From NCBI GenBank assembly GCA_946405515.1, contig CAMJHM010000014.1:1-43805 (forward strand): a stretch of DNA of 43,805 bases, written 5' to 3'. Positions 23,996 to 32,538 of this stretch are shown in pieces. The position numbers were made by a program, and so were the translations under genes. Source of the stretch: an uncultured Fibrobacter sp. Its GTDB lineage: Bacteria; Fibrobacterota; Fibrobacteria; Fibrobacterales; Fibrobacteraceae. Position 1 is the first letter of the stretch. The number at the start of each line of letters is the position of its first letter. The notes beneath the pieces were generated by a model. It was not told the DNA's origin and ran no database searches. It was given only the letters and a program-made list of their open reading frames with translations.

Positions 23996-25321
23996 CTATA
24001 CCACGCCGGATTTCTTCCATTTTCCGCCGCGCCAACGGATGTAGTTGACGATGGAACGGTAAAATTCGTCGGCGGCCATGCCGAGCCAGATTCCCACGAG
24101 CCCGAGATCCAATACGAAGGCGAGCAGCAGCGCTGTGCCCAGGCCGCAGGTCCACATCATGGAAGACCCCACGATAGCGGGAAACTTGGAATCGCCCGAT
24201 GCCCGGAGCGCCGAGGTGATGACCATGTTTGCTGCCTTGAAGGGCTGGAGGGCCACGTCGCACCAGAGGCAGAGTCTGCCTAGTCTTATGATTTCGGGGT
24301 CGGCTGTATAGAAATGGAGCAAGTGTTCACCCAAGAGGGCAACGGCAATGGCGACTACGAGCCCGCTTGCACTCCCGGCAATCAGGCTTTGGTGCAGCCG
24401 TCGGTTCGCCTTGGCGAAATCATGCGCCCCGACAAGGTGCGCTACTAAAATTTGGTTCCCGCTGCTGAGACCTACGCTGAAGATGACGGCGAGCATAGCG
24501 AAGTTCGCGCTGAAAATGCGTGCTGTCATGGCCGTGATTCCCAAGTGGACGACAAGGGCGGTGAGTACGACTTGGAAAAGTTGGAAACTTACAGGCTCGA
24601 CAGCGGCAGGGAACCCGATGCGTATCCAGTCGGGCAAGATGATGCGGGAACGCTTGAAGTCGGTACTGCGAATTTTGTGGTGAATCTTGAAATGGTGGAC
24701 GAGAAAAAGGATTACTGAGGCGATGAGCCACGAGAGCATGGTCGCGAGAGCGACTCCCTTGACACCCATTTTCGGGAGGCCGAGGTAACCGTTCAAGAAC
24801 ACGACGTTCATCGCGGCGTTCGAGATGATGGTGATGATGTTGCCGAAGAGGTTCCAGATGGTGAGCCCGTGCGTGGCGATGAGCGCGGTGAGCGTCGATT
24901 GCAGCGCCCGGAATGCAAAGCCGATGGAGACCACGTGCAAGAAGTCGCGGGCGTGGAGGGCGGCATCGCCGGTAAGTCCCATCCAACTCACGATGTTGTC
25001 GGCAAGCGGGATGACGACAAGCGTGATGGCGACGCCGAGGAGCAGGCTCCCGATGAGGACCATCGTCTGTGTGGTGGCCGCTTGCCGGGGGCGTTCCGCG
25101 CCAATGAACTGGGAGGCGATGCTCGCCCCGGCCTGGGCGAACGCCAGAATGGCCATGAAGAGGGCGCCCAGGATGGGCATGAGAGCCCCCACGCCCGCTG
25201 CCGCTGTTTCGGAGGTGCGCGACAGGAACCAGCTGTCCATCATCGGCTGGATGGTGCCGATGCCGAAGGTGATGAACAAAGGCCACGAAAGGCTCAGTAG
25301 GGAACGGTCCTTGACTTGCAT
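23996..25321 (-). CDS. MATE family efflux transporter
   Basis: This 441-residue inner-membrane protein has about 12 hydrophobic helices in two similar halves, as in MATE antiporters, which export drugs or metabolites using Na+ or H+. N-terminal SLSWPLFITFGIGTIQPMMDSWFLSR and the mid-protein SVGLSSGNQILVAHLVGAHDFAKANR match the conserved MATE positions. ATG 25321 is chosen over TTG 25330. It sits between the S16 operon and the lipoprotein gene, all on the minus strand, with a GC-rich imperfect hairpin just upstream (25343-25362). The substrate is not readable. Confidence 0.93.
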   Translation of the reverse strand: MQVKDRSLLSLSWPLFITFGIGTIQPMMDSWFLSRTSETAAAGVGALMPILGALFMAILAFAQAGASIASQFIGAERPRQAATTQTMVLIGSLLLGVAITLVVIPLADNIVSWMGLTGDAALHARDFLHVVSIGFAFRALQSTLTALIATHGLTIWNLFGNIITIISNAAMNVVFLNGYLGLPKMGVKGVALATMLSWLIASVILFLVHHFKIHHKIRSTDFKRSRIILPDWIRIGFPAAVEPVSFQLFQVVLTALVVHLGITAMTARIFSANFAMLAVIFSVGLSSGNQILVAHLVGAHDFAKANRRLHQSLIAGSASGLVVAIAVALLGEHLLHFYTADPEIIRLGRLCLWCDVALQPFKAANMVITSALRASGDSKFPAIVGSSMMWTCGLGTALLLAFVLDLGLVGIWLGMAADEFYRSIVNYIRWRGGKWKKSGVV

Positions 25322-25342
25322 GCGCCCCAATATTAGAAACGC

Positions 25343-25362
25343 CCCCAGCCAGAGGCTAGGGG
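25343..25362 (-). terminator. possible weak terminator after the GDDE-repeat lipoprotein
   Basis: An imperfect hairpin (ccccagcc with ggctagggg, one bulge, three-base loop) lies 55 nt past the lipoprotein stop on the minus strand. Only a short T stretch follows (GTTTCT), so termination strength is doubtful. Confidence 0.35.
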
Positions 25363-25416
25363 ACGTTCAAAATTTTCTGTATACAGATGTAAGCAAACTA
25401 GGGCGAACCCTGACGA

Positions 25417-27156
25417 TTACAGGGTCGTGCTTACTCCGCCGCAGGTCCCATACTTGCCAATCTTATAAATGTTGATGGTATTGGTTTCGGAAATGCTTGC
25501 GGAGTTGCACCTTGCTGCGGTATCACCATACAGCCTGTTGCAGTAATACGAAATGCCTTCTGTTTCATCGTTAGTGTACTTGATCTGGAAACTGGTGGCA
25601 TGCCCCAGAGCTTCAGCCTTGGATAAGGTTGTTTTTGCGTATTCGGAACGAACCAGCGAACTGAATGCGATGTTTACCGTCTTGGCCGATGAGGTCGGTG
25701 AGGCCAGGTAGTAATAGGAGAGTCCTCCGTCGCCTTCGGCCTGGAATGCTACCTCAAAGTAGTCCGTTGCGTCATAGGTCATGCAAATGCCTTCCCAGTC
25801 AGACAGGTCTACAGATTCTGCTTCTCCATTGGGCGACCAACTGAAACCGAATCCCGCATAGGGATAAGGATCGGGGGCGAGATAGCCTTCTGCGGTGGAG
25901 CCCTCGAGGTGCCATCCCTTGTAATTCAGCGTGATGCTCAGGTTGAGAGCGGCATCCGTGAATTTGCCAACTGCCGTGGACGTTCCGTAGTCGGCGTCAT
26001 CCAGGTACTTGAACCACCATCCGGAGCTGTCTCCTGTCACTTCGTTGTCTTCGAGGAAGTTGTCTTCGCCTACCGTGTTGAAGTAGGTGCGGGCGCGGGA
26101 AGCATAAGACGGATCCCAGAGAACGTCGTCTTTGAAAGTCACGGACTTGTTGTCGGCTGCGGAACTGGACGAAGACTTGGCCTTGGAGCTAGAGGAAGAA
26201 CTATTTCCTTCATCATCTCCTTCGTCGTCACCTTCGTCGTCACCTTCGTCGTCACCTTCGCCGTCTCCTTCATCGTCGCCTTCGTCATCGCCTTCGTCAT
26301 CACCTTCGTCATCACCCTCTTCTTCGCCATCGTCGCCTTCTTTATTTTTATTATCCTTGTCTTTCTTGTCGCTGACTTTCAAGGCTGTCCATGCCCATTT
26401 CGAATCTTCGTCTTCGGAACAGGTGTAGAACTTTTCGTCGGATGTATCGTAGGCATAAATCAGCTTGGGGTTGGCCGTTGCCCATTTCTTGGTACACTTG
26501 GGCATGTCGTCAATCTTGCTGACGGCGGGAGCCCACATATAGGTTGCTACACCGGCCAAGTCAATTTTTGCGCAGATGTAGTCGGTGCTCTCGTCCTTTA
26601 CGGCAACGATTTCATTGGCGTTGGACTTTTCGCATTTGGTTGAGTAAAGCTTTGTCAGGCTGGAAATAGTTTTGGAGGGCCCGTCCTTTTCTTCGGAGTC
26701 TTTTTCAGAAGATTTGGAACCGTTGGAGAACTCTTCGCATTCTTCTTGCTGTTCCTTGTATGTCTTGTCCAGTGTACCGGAAAGGCCTTTTGTCGTGGTG
26801 ATAGTGCAGGCTCCGTCTTCGAATTCGACTTCCACGCCTTCTTCGTCTTGGTCCAGTGCCTTGCAAGATGCCTTTGCTGTGGCGTTGGATTCATCTGGCA
26901 TGGTTATAATCTGGGTTTCAGAAACCATCTTGCCTTCTTTATTGAATGCATAAACGATGGTCGTGTTGACCCCTTCGTTCGACGTCTTCACGGTTACTGC
27001 GGTCGAGGACTTGGAAACCGTACAAGTCGCGGTTTGTTTGGAAGGACTGGTGCCGCTGCTGGAGTCGTCACCGCAGCCAAACAATCCAAAGGTTGCGGCA
27101 AAAAGCGCCGATATGGCTACAATTTGCCCCTTACGAAAAGCATGAAGTTTGGACAT
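25417..27156 (-). CDS. lipoprotein with GDDE-repeat linker and C-terminal carbohydrate-binding-like domain
   Basis: This 579-residue predicted lipoprotein has a signal peptide ending in the lipobox LFGC (FAATFGLFGCGDDSSS). An N-terminal Cys-containing beta-rich part (about residues 35-270, with CTVSKSSTAVTVKT and a calcium-loop-like acidic stretch) is followed by a linker of about ten G-D-D-E repeats (about 275-317) and a poly-Ser stretch. The C-terminal domain of about 245 residues (KDDVLWDPSYASRARTYFNT, GWWFKYLDDADYG, YAGFGFSW, DLSDWEGICMTYDA, FQIKYTNDE) has the look of a jelly-roll carbohydrate-binding module such as CBM11. A similar domain is common in Fibrobacter surface proteins. ATG 27156 follows AAGGAGA, and TATATTTG lies 25 nt upstream. 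A role in polysaccharide binding is inferred. Confidence 0.85.
   Translation of the reverse strand: MSKLHAFRKGQIVAISALFAATFGLFGCGDDSSSGTSPSKQTATCTVSKSSTAVTVKTSNEGVNTTIVYAFNKEGKMVSETQIITMPDESNATAKASCKALDQDEEGVEVEFEDGACTITTTKGLSGTLDKTYKEQQEECEEFSNGSKSSEKDSEEKDGPSKTISSLTKLYSTKCEKSNANEIVAVKDESTDYICAKIDLAGVATYMWAPAVSKIDDMPKCTKKWATANPKLIYAYDTSDEKFYTCSEDEDSKWAWTALKVSDKKDKDNKNKEGDDGEEEGDDEGDDEGDDEGDDEGDGEGDDEGDDEGDDEGDDEGNSSSSSSKAKSSSSSAADNKSVTFKDDVLWDPSYASRARTYFNTVGEDNFLEDNEVTGDSSGWWFKYLDDADYGTSTAVGKFTDAALNLSITLNYKGWHLEGSTAEGYLAPDPYPYAGFGFSWSPNGEAESVDLSDWEGICMTYDATDYFEVAFQAEGDGGLSYYYLASPTSSAKTVNIAFSSLVRSEYAKTTLSKAEALGHATSFQIKYTNDETEGISYYCNRLYGDTAARCNSASISETNTINIYKIGKYGTCGGVSTTL
26205..26333. repeat. 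12-bp tandem repeat coding for GDDE units
   Basis: About ten tandem copies of a 12-bp unit (plus strand cttcgtcgtcac with drift) encode Gly-Asp-Asp-Glu on the minus strand. The copies differ mostly at third positions, so the repeat is fairly old but could still change length by slippage. Confidence 0.9.
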
Positions 27157-27181
27157 AAAAAGTCTCCTTGGTGGAATGCTA

Positions 27182-27189
27182 CAAATATA
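27182..27189 (-). promoter_or_regulatory. TATATTTG promoter-like element for the lipoprotein gene
   Basis: The minus strand reads TATATTTG, 25 nt upstream of ATG 27156 and downstream of the ffh terminator, so the lipoprotein gene can be transcribed on its own. Promoter function is inferred. Confidence 0.5.
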
Positions 27190-27244
27190 TAATAAAAAAG
27201 ATACTATGTGCAATAGTCTATGTTAGTTCGGTTGTATTTAAACA

Positions 27245-27281
27245 GAAAAAATCCTCTTCGCGGTCGGATTCTGCGAAGAGG
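27245..27281 (-). terminator. rho-independent terminator after ffh
   Basis: A perfect 9-bp stem (cctcttcgc 27253-27261 with gcgaagagg 27273-27281) lies 26 nt past the ffh stop. On the minus strand it is followed by ATTTTTT. Confidence 0.88.
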
Positions 27282-27307
27282 GAAACTTGTTCTACAAGCA
27301 AAATGGG

Positions 27308-28666
27308 CTATTTGCGCTTCTTTTTGACTTTAGGCGGGGTGTAGTTGGAGCCTACGGTTCCACCATTGTTCTGCTTTTTCGCGAACGCGCCGACCTTCTT
27401 GAACATTTCCTTCATGCCCTCGTATTGCTTGAGGACTGCATTCACACGCCCGATTTCGGTACCTGAACCCTTCGCGATGCGGGCCTTGCGGCTACCGTCC
27501 AGAATTTGCGGTTTCTTCCTTTCTTTGGGTGTCATGGAACTGAGAATCGCTTCTACGTAGACGAGTTGCTTTTCGTCAATCTGGTCAAGTGGGAGTTTGT
27601 TCAAACCCGGGATGAGCCCGAGAATGTCCTTGATGCGGCCAAGTTTCTTGATGGTGCGCAACTGGTTCAAGAAATCGTTCAAGTCGAAGGTGTTGTTGAG
27701 AATTTTCTTTTTAAGGTCCTTCGCTTCTTTTTCGTCGATGACTTGCTGTGCCTTTTCCACGAGGGAGACCACGTCGCCCATGCCGAGGATGCGGCTCGCC
27801 ATGCGGTCGGGGTGGAACAGCTCTATATCCGGGAGCTTTTCGCCAACGCCTATGAAGCAGATGGGGACGCCTGTCATGCGCTTGATGCTGAGGGCTGCAC
27901 CGCCACGGGTATCGCCGTCCATCTTGGAGAGGCAGACGCCTGTAAACGAAAGACGCTGCCAGAAGGTTTCGGCCACGTTCACCGCTTCTTGGCCAATCAT
28001 CGCGTCGGCGACGAACAGGATTTCGTCGGGGTGGACGGCGTCCTTCGCCTTTTCAAGTTCCTGCATCAGTTCTTCGTCAATCTGCAGGCGGCCTGCGGTA
28101 TCGTAAATCACGAGATCGAAGCCGTTGTCCTTGGCGTACTGGTAGCCGTGCTTGATGATTTCCACCGGGTCGCCCTGGCCTTCGTCGTACACGGGGATGC
28201 CGATGGACTTGCCGAGCACCTGCAACTGCTTGATGGCGGCAGGGCGGTACACGTCGGCGGCCACGAGGAGTGGCTTGCGTTTTTTCTTGCTGCGCATCCA
28301 GAGGGCAATTTTACCGGCGAATGTCGTTTTACCGGAACCTTGGAGACCTGCCATCATGATGCCGACCGGAGCGGGGCCGGAGAGGTTGATTTCCTTGGTC
28401 TCGCCACCCATCACGGCCACGAGTTCGTCGTGGATAATCTTGACTATTTGTTGACCGGGAGTCACCGAGTTCAGGACTTCGGAGCCCAAGGCCTTTTCCT
28501 TGACGGCCTTCACGAAGTCGCGGGTCACGTTGAAGTTTACGTCGGCTTCGAGGAATGCGCGGCGCACTTCGCGCAGCGATTCGGCGACGTTTTCTTCGGT
28601 GAGCTTGCCCTGCCCGCGCAGGTTCTTGAGGGTAGATTCTAGAGAGTCGGTCAGCTGTGAAAACAT
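27308..28666 (-). CDS. ffh: signal recognition particle protein Ffh
   Basis: Ffh binds 4.5S RNA and signal sequences and brings ribosomes to FtsY and Sec. The 452-residue protein has the N domain (residues 1-90), the G domain with P-loop GLQGSGKTTFAGK, the DTAGRL G3 motif, the SKMDGDTRGGAAL G4 motif and ADVYRPAAI. A Met-rich M domain follows (FLNQLRTIKKLGRIKDILGLIPG, then YEGMKEMFKK). ATG 28666 is chosen because the longer frame to 28705 runs through the upstream terminator. It lies upstream of rpsP in direction of transcription but is separated from it by two unrelated genes. Confidence 0.97.
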   Translation of the reverse strand: MFSQLTDSLESTLKNLRGQGKLTEENVAESLREVRRAFLEADVNFNVTRDFVKAVKEKALGSEVLNSVTPGQQIVKIIHDELVAVMGGETKEINLSGPAPVGIMMAGLQGSGKTTFAGKIALWMRSKKKRKPLLVAADVYRPAAIKQLQVLGKSIGIPVYDEGQGDPVEIIKHGYQYAKDNGFDLVIYDTAGRLQIDEELMQELEKAKDAVHPDEILFVADAMIGQEAVNVAETFWQRLSFTGVCLSKMDGDTRGGAALSIKRMTGVPICFIGVGEKLPDIELFHPDRMASRILGMGDVVSLVEKAQQVIDEKEAKDLKKKILNNTFDLNDFLNQLRTIKKLGRIKDILGLIPGLNKLPLDQIDEKQLVYVEAILSSMTPKERKKPQILDGSRKARIAKGSGTEIGRVNAVLKQYEGMKEMFKKVGAFAKKQNNGGTVGSNYTPPKVKKKRK

Positions 28667-28681
28667 AGTGCGGCTAAAGAT

Positions 28682-28729
28682 AAAAAAAACAAAAAGCCAC
28701 AACAAAGCGATTTTCGCTTAGTTGTGGCT
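28682..28729 (-). terminator. rho-independent terminator after the YNQ-repeat protein gene
   Basis: A long hairpin (agccacaac/gttgtggct plus inner aagcga/tcgctt, one mismatch, loop ttt) spans 28695-28729. On the minus strand it is followed by T5-G-T8. It sits 26 nt after the stop at 28756 and ends just upstream of ffh. Confidence 0.9.
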
Positions 28730-28755
28730 GAATCGTGTATAAATTGCGTGTTATA

Positions 28756-29814
28756 TTAGAAAATGAATGCGATACCTATGTGAGGGACGATGTTGATGCC
28801 CGAGAACATGTAGCTGAGCACTTCGCGGTCCTTGGAGTTATGATTGTCGTAGGAGTAAATGCCCACACCAAGGACGTTCGTTGTAATGTCGATACCTCCC
28901 ACGACGGCAAAAGCTTCATTAAAGAGGTAGGCTGCAATTAAGTCACCACCCAGTAAGGCATCAATATAGGTGGCTGAATAATCAGCAGATGAAGTGTCGC
29001 TAGATGCTACGACGGAACTCCCATTGTAATAGCTGCTTTCGGTAATGGGTGGAGCGTCAAGATCTCCTTCTACGGCCTTGATATCGAATCCCATGAGGAG
29101 GTGGAATGCGACAATCAAATTGTCCGATAGGGGTGCCATACCCCAACCGAATTTAAGATTGAAGTCTAAACCGTCTAAGTCGGGGCCCTTAAGATTTTTC
29201 TTTGCCTCCGTATCTCCGGCTACGTAGCCAATGGAAATGCCGAGTACAGAAGTGAGTTTGTTGTCGTTTATCCTGTAGCGGCTCCAGTTGAATTCATAGC
29301 CGATAGAATTCCAATCGATATGGGTGTTGTCGACTTCCCATGTTTCGTTCTCGACTGGAAGTGCAAAATTGAATGATTGCAATGTGCGCCCGACTTTTTT
29401 GTTCTCTCCGTTTTGAACAGGGGCGTATGGCTGATTATAATTTGCCTGGTTGTAGTTTTGCGGAGGAACGGCGTAGCCCTGGTTGTAGTTCTGCTGTGGA
29501 ACGGCGTAGCCTTGGTTGTAGTTTTGTGGGGGAACGGCGTAGCCCTGGTTATAGTTCTGTTGCGGAACGACGTAGCCTTGGTTGTAGTTCTGCTGCGGAA
29601 CAGCATAGCCCTGGTTGTAGTTTTGTTGTGGAACTGCGTAACCCTGGTTATAGTTTTGCGGAGGTGCCGCGTAGCCCTGGTTGTTGTAAGGTTGTGCCGC
29701 GTAGGGCTGCTGATTGTTGACTGGTGCTACATAGTTGTTGGCTTGTTGAGCGAACGCTGTTGCAGTAAAAAATAGAATCGGAACAAATACGAATTTTGAA
29801 CATTTGTACAGCAT
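28756..29814 (-). CDS. outer-membrane protein with N-terminal YNQGYAVPQQ repeats
   Basis: This 352-residue exported protein has a signal peptide (FVPILFFTATAFA, cleavage before QQA). Next come about eight 10-residue repeats of the type QNYNQGYAVP (residues about 43-125), rich in Tyr, Asn, Gln and Pro. The C-terminal 220 residues are a beta-barrel-like domain (YEFNWSRYRINDNKLTSVLGISIGYV, LDFNLKFGWGMAPL, LIVAFHLLMGFDIK, ending IVPHIGIAFIF with terminal Phe). The repeat region is low complexity and likely disordered or surface exposed. A good ribosome site (AGGAGA) precedes the ATG. No function is known; adhesion or surface structure is possible. A terminator follows. Confidence 0.82.
   Translation of the reverse strand: MLYKCSKFVFVPILFFTATAFAQQANNYVAPVNNQQPYAAQPYNNQGYAAPPQNYNQGYAVPQQNYNQGYAVPQQNYNQGYVVPQQNYNQGYAVPPQNYNQGYAVPQQNYNQGYAVPPQNYNQANYNQPYAPVQNGENKKVGRTLQSFNFALPVENETWEVDNTHIDWNSIGYEFNWSRYRINDNKLTSVLGISIGYVAGDTEAKKNLKGPDLDGLDFNLKFGWGMAPLSDNLIVAFHLLMGFDIKAVEGDLDAPPITESSYYNGSSVVASSDTSSADYSATYIDALLGGDLIAAYLFNEAFAVVGGIDITTNVLGVGIYSYDNHNSKDREVLSYMFSGINIVPHIGIAFIF
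29449..29690. repeat. 30-bp tandem repeat coding for QNYNQGYAVP units
   Basis: About eight direct repeats of 30 bp (core plus-strand word ccctggttgtagtt) lie inside the coding sequence. Copies differ at few sites (ggaacggcgtag, ggaactgcgtaa, ggaacgacgtag), so the array is recent and may vary in copy number between strains. There are no spacers, so it is not CRISPR. Confidence 0.92.
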
Positions 29815-30040
29815 TTTCTCTCCTAAGTGTGACTTTTTATACGGTCTTTTGATGATAATATAAACCCTAATTTGTGTTAAAGAAACGTTATTGGTAAAAA
29901 AAACGTGATGAAGGTGTTTTTTTCAAAAAATGTGTGATATGGACGACCAAAAAAACTCATTTTCTTTACAAAAGCGTTTTTTGGAGAATGACTATAGTGC
30001 ACTAAATAGTATATATGCTGGCCTTTTTTTCGTTTTTTTC

Positions 30041-30048
30041 TATATTTG
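30041..30048 (+). promoter_or_regulatory. TATATTTG promoter-like element before the second MATE gene
   Basis: TATATTTG ends 9 nt before ATG 30058, and no Shine-Dalgarno sequence is visible. It has the same form and similar placement as the element before trpS. Promoter function is inferred. Confidence 0.5.
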
Positions 30049-30057
30049 CCGCCCAAT

Positions 30058-31470
30058 ATGGTCGATTCTTTGTTGAATATCTTTTATCGCCCTAAAAAAT
30101 TCAAGAAGAACGGGGATGTGAAGGATGTGCTTGTTGTGGCGCTTCCGATGCTCCTGTCGATGTCTTTCGACACCATCATGACGTTTATCGACCGTCTGTT
30201 CCTCTCGAAACTCGGACCTGCCGAGATGAATGCGGCGCTTGGGGCGGGGGCGGTGCAGCTTGCGCTCACGATGTTCTTTACCGGGGCTATCAGCTATACG
30301 ACTGCGATGGTGGCCCAGCGTCTGGGAGCTAAGAAGACATCCGACTGCGCGCGTGTCTTTATGCAGTCGGTTTACCTCTCCCTGATTTCCGTACCGCTTT
30401 TGTACCTCACAATCCCGCTGGGGCACTTGGCTTTTGGCATGGAGCACTTGCCTGCCGACCAGCTGGAATACCAGAAGACCTATTTCAATATTTTGATGTT
30501 CGGTGGCATCATCAATTTGGTGCGCAATGCGGCCCCGTGCTTCTTCAGCGGTATTGGCGAAACCAAAATCGTGATGAAGGCGGCATTTGTGGGCATGATT
30601 GTGAACGTGGCCTGCAACTTTGTGTTGATTTACGGTCTGGGCCCGATACCTGCGCTGGGCGTAGCGGGGGCTGCTTACGGGACGCTCATCGGGAACCTTG
30701 TCTCGACCATCATCTTGTTCGTAAAGTTCTTTGCGAAGTCTTGCAATAGTCGCTTCAATACGCGTTCTTCCTTCGCTTTCAGCTGGCCCCTGACCCGCGA
30801 ACTCCTGCAGAAGGGGATTCCTTCCGGTGTCGAGATGTTTTTGAACATGTCGGCGTTCCAGCTCATGATTCTCATGTTCCATGCGCTTGGCCCCGATGCA
30901 GCGACCGCTTCGTCGGTGATGTTCAATTGGGACATGGTGGCGTATGTGCCGCTAATGGGCCTGGAAGTCGCTTCTACAAGCCTCGTGGGGCGTTACGTGG
31001 GGGCGCGCGATGCCGCTGCGGCAACCCGCTCGACTTATTCCGGCCTCAAGCTCGGATGGGGTTATTCCTTGATTATGGGAATTTTCTTCGTGTTCTTGCC
31101 AGGCGTACTGACGGATATATTCAGGCCCGATGTCGCGGAAGCCTCGGCAGAGGCAATTGCGATTTTCGATGCCGCTCGCCCCATGAGCATCTTTATGCTG
31201 CGGATAGCGACGTTCTACATCTTTGTCGAGGTGCTGCTTGTGGTGTATGCGGGTGCGCTCCGCGGTGCAGGTGACACGGTGTGGGTCATGTTCACTTGTG
31301 CCATCATGAATTGGTGCGTTTCGGGTGCGTTGTATGTGGCGGCCTACATTTTCCACTTGCCAGCGCATTACGCCTGGATTGCGGTAGTGGCCGTTTACAG
31401 TACAGCACCGGTAATCTTCTGGTGGCGCTGGAAGAGCGGCAAGTGGCGCCGCCATGTGATGGATCGCTAA
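30058..31470 (+). CDS. MATE family efflux transporter
   Basis: This 470-residue membrane protein has about 12 helices. The MATE signature regions are VVALPMLLSMSFDTIMTFIDRLFLSKLGPAEMNAAL near the N-terminus and LMGLEVASTSLVGRYVGARDAAAATR after the midpoint. It differs from the MATE protein at 23996-25321 in sequence, so it is not a recent duplicate. ATG 30058 is favoured over an in-frame TTG 30046 because of the TATATTTG element between them. It is a single gene; its stop codon overlaps the stop of the convergent glycosyltransferase gene. The substrate is unknown. Confidence 0.93.
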   Translation: MVDSLLNIFYRPKKFKKNGDVKDVLVVALPMLLSMSFDTIMTFIDRLFLSKLGPAEMNAALGAGAVQLALTMFFTGAISYTTAMVAQRLGAKKTSDCARVFMQSVYLSLISVPLLYLTIPLGHLAFGMEHLPADQLEYQKTYFNILMFGGIINLVRNAAPCFFSGIGETKIVMKAAFVGMIVNVACNFVLIYGLGPIPALGVAGAAYGTLIGNLVSTIILFVKFFAKSCNSRFNTRSSFAFSWPLTRELLQKGIPSGVEMFLNMSAFQLMILMFHALGPDAATASSVMFNWDMVAYVPLMGLEVASTSLVGRYVGARDAAAATRSTYSGLKLGWGYSLIMGIFFVFLPGVLTDIFRPDVAEASAEAIAIFDAARPMSIFMLRIATFYIFVEVLLVVYAGALRGAGDTVWVMFTCAIMNWCVSGALYVAAYIFHLPAHYAWIAVVAVYSTAPVIFWWRWKSGKWRRHVMDR

Positions 31471-32528
31471 ATTTCGCTACAGTACGTGGCGATAAACTTT
31501 TTCTGGAATTCGGGGTCTTCGTACAGCCAGTGCTTTTCTTCCATGGCCTGGTACTGCCATTCAATGGCCTTCATGTAGTTGGCCGGTTCGCAGAGGTTCT
31601 TGAAAATCTCATCCAGTTTTTCGACGGTATCGTTTTGGCCGACGAGTTGTTCCCTGGGAGCGTAGCTGTAGGGGCTCCCGGCAAAATCACTGCCGATGAA
31701 TACGGCGCCTAGGGCTGCCGCTTCTTTCAACTTCAGGTCACTTTTGGCTTTATTGAAGTTGTTATTGGCAAGAGGGGCCAGGTAGAAGTCCGGGCGGTGC
31801 GCGACGGCTGTGGATGGGTATTCCATTGAAGTCGTGTAAGGCAGCTTTGTGTACTTGCCTTCGAGATCTTTTAAAAAGTGAGGTTCCCCGAATATGATGA
31901 AATCGATGCTGGAATCTTCAATGTGCTTGCGAATCCAATCAATCCACGGACCTTCGAAATCACCTGTGATTTCTTCTGTGTAATGCCCAAGATTCCCTGC
32001 ATACATGACCTTGGGCTTTCCAGTAAACGCAGCTGTCGTTTTGTGGAATCCGTAGAGCGATCTTGAAACTCCGTTTGGCATGACGATTGTGTTGATGCCA
32101 ATGTCGGTTTTTATTCTTTGTGCAAGATATCGTGTGGAACAGATGACTTTGTCAAAAAGTGGGAGAACCTGTTTTAGGCTGCTGACCATCATTTGGTCGT
32201 GATTCGGAATTTTCTTTGCGTAGGTGGCAATAACCGGAGACAGATCCCACATAAGGTCGTCAATATCGGTAATCAGCTTGAAGCCGCATTCTTTTTTGAG
32301 ATTGGAATATGCGAGCGCAAGTTGGGCTCTGCCGGGAGCGTTTGATTTTTGCAAGATGACCGCACGTGTTTGTTTCAAATAATCCTTATTGAGACAGGGC
32401 AATGTTGAAAATGACGGAATGACTTGGAATTCGTTGGCGCGCATGAACTGCATGAACGGCAGGAAAAGTCTTACCCAGTCTGATTGGTTAAAGGAATAAG
32501 GATGGATAATAACGTTTGGTTTGTTCAT
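31467..32528 (-). CDS. GT-B glycosyltransferase-like protein
   Basis: This 353-residue protein has a GT-B plan: an N-terminal Rossmann half with ITDIDDLMWDLSP (the DIDDL element seen in many family 4-like enzymes) and KVICSTRYLAQRI, followed by IVMPNGVSRSLY. The C-terminal half has KVMYAGNLGHY, FIIFGEP, PDFYLAPLANNNFNKAKSDLKLKEAAALGAVFIGSDFAG, where the K-x-KEAAALG block binds the nucleotide sugar. The sugar and acceptor are unknown; capsule, O-antigen or exopolysaccharide synthesis is likely. It is last in a four-gene minus cluster (10 nt after the FliB-like gene). Its stop overlaps the stop of the opposing MATE gene. ATG 32528 is preferred over a longer frame that overlaps the upstream gene. 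Confidence 0.85.
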   Translation of the reverse strand: MNKPNVIIHPYSFNQSDWVRLFLPFMQFMRANEFQVIPSFSTLPCLNKDYLKQTRAVILQKSNAPGRAQLALAYSNLKKECGFKLITDIDDLMWDLSPVIATYAKKIPNHDQMMVSSLKQVLPLFDKVICSTRYLAQRIKTDIGINTIVMPNGVSRSLYGFHKTTAAFTGKPKVMYAGNLGHYTEEITGDFEGPWIDWIRKHIEDSSIDFIIFGEPHFLKDLEGKYTKLPYTTSMEYPSTAVAHRPDFYLAPLANNNFNKAKSDLKLKEAAALGAVFIGSDFAGSPYSYAPREQLVGQNDTVEKLDEIFKNLCEPANYMKAIEWQYQAMEEKHWLYEDPEFQKKFIATYCSEI

Positions 32529-32538
32529 GGGTTGGAAA

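Noticed and set aside
26205..26333. Tandem 12-bp repeat as a possible regulatory or CRISPR-like element
   Set aside because: It is in frame and encodes a GDDE linker of a lipoprotein; copy differences are at codon third positions.
29449..29690. Regularly spaced direct repeats that resemble a CRISPR array
   Set aside because: Repeats are contiguous, in frame, without unique spacers, and code for a peptide repeat inside a signal-peptide-bearing protein.
30040..30882. Open minus-strand frame of 280 codons opposite the MATE gene
   Set aside because: Highly charged, no motif, fully antisense to a clear transporter gene.
23996..31470. The two MATE genes as a recent duplication
   Set aside because: Their translated sequences differ along most of the length, including the conserved ends, so they are old paralogues or independent gains.
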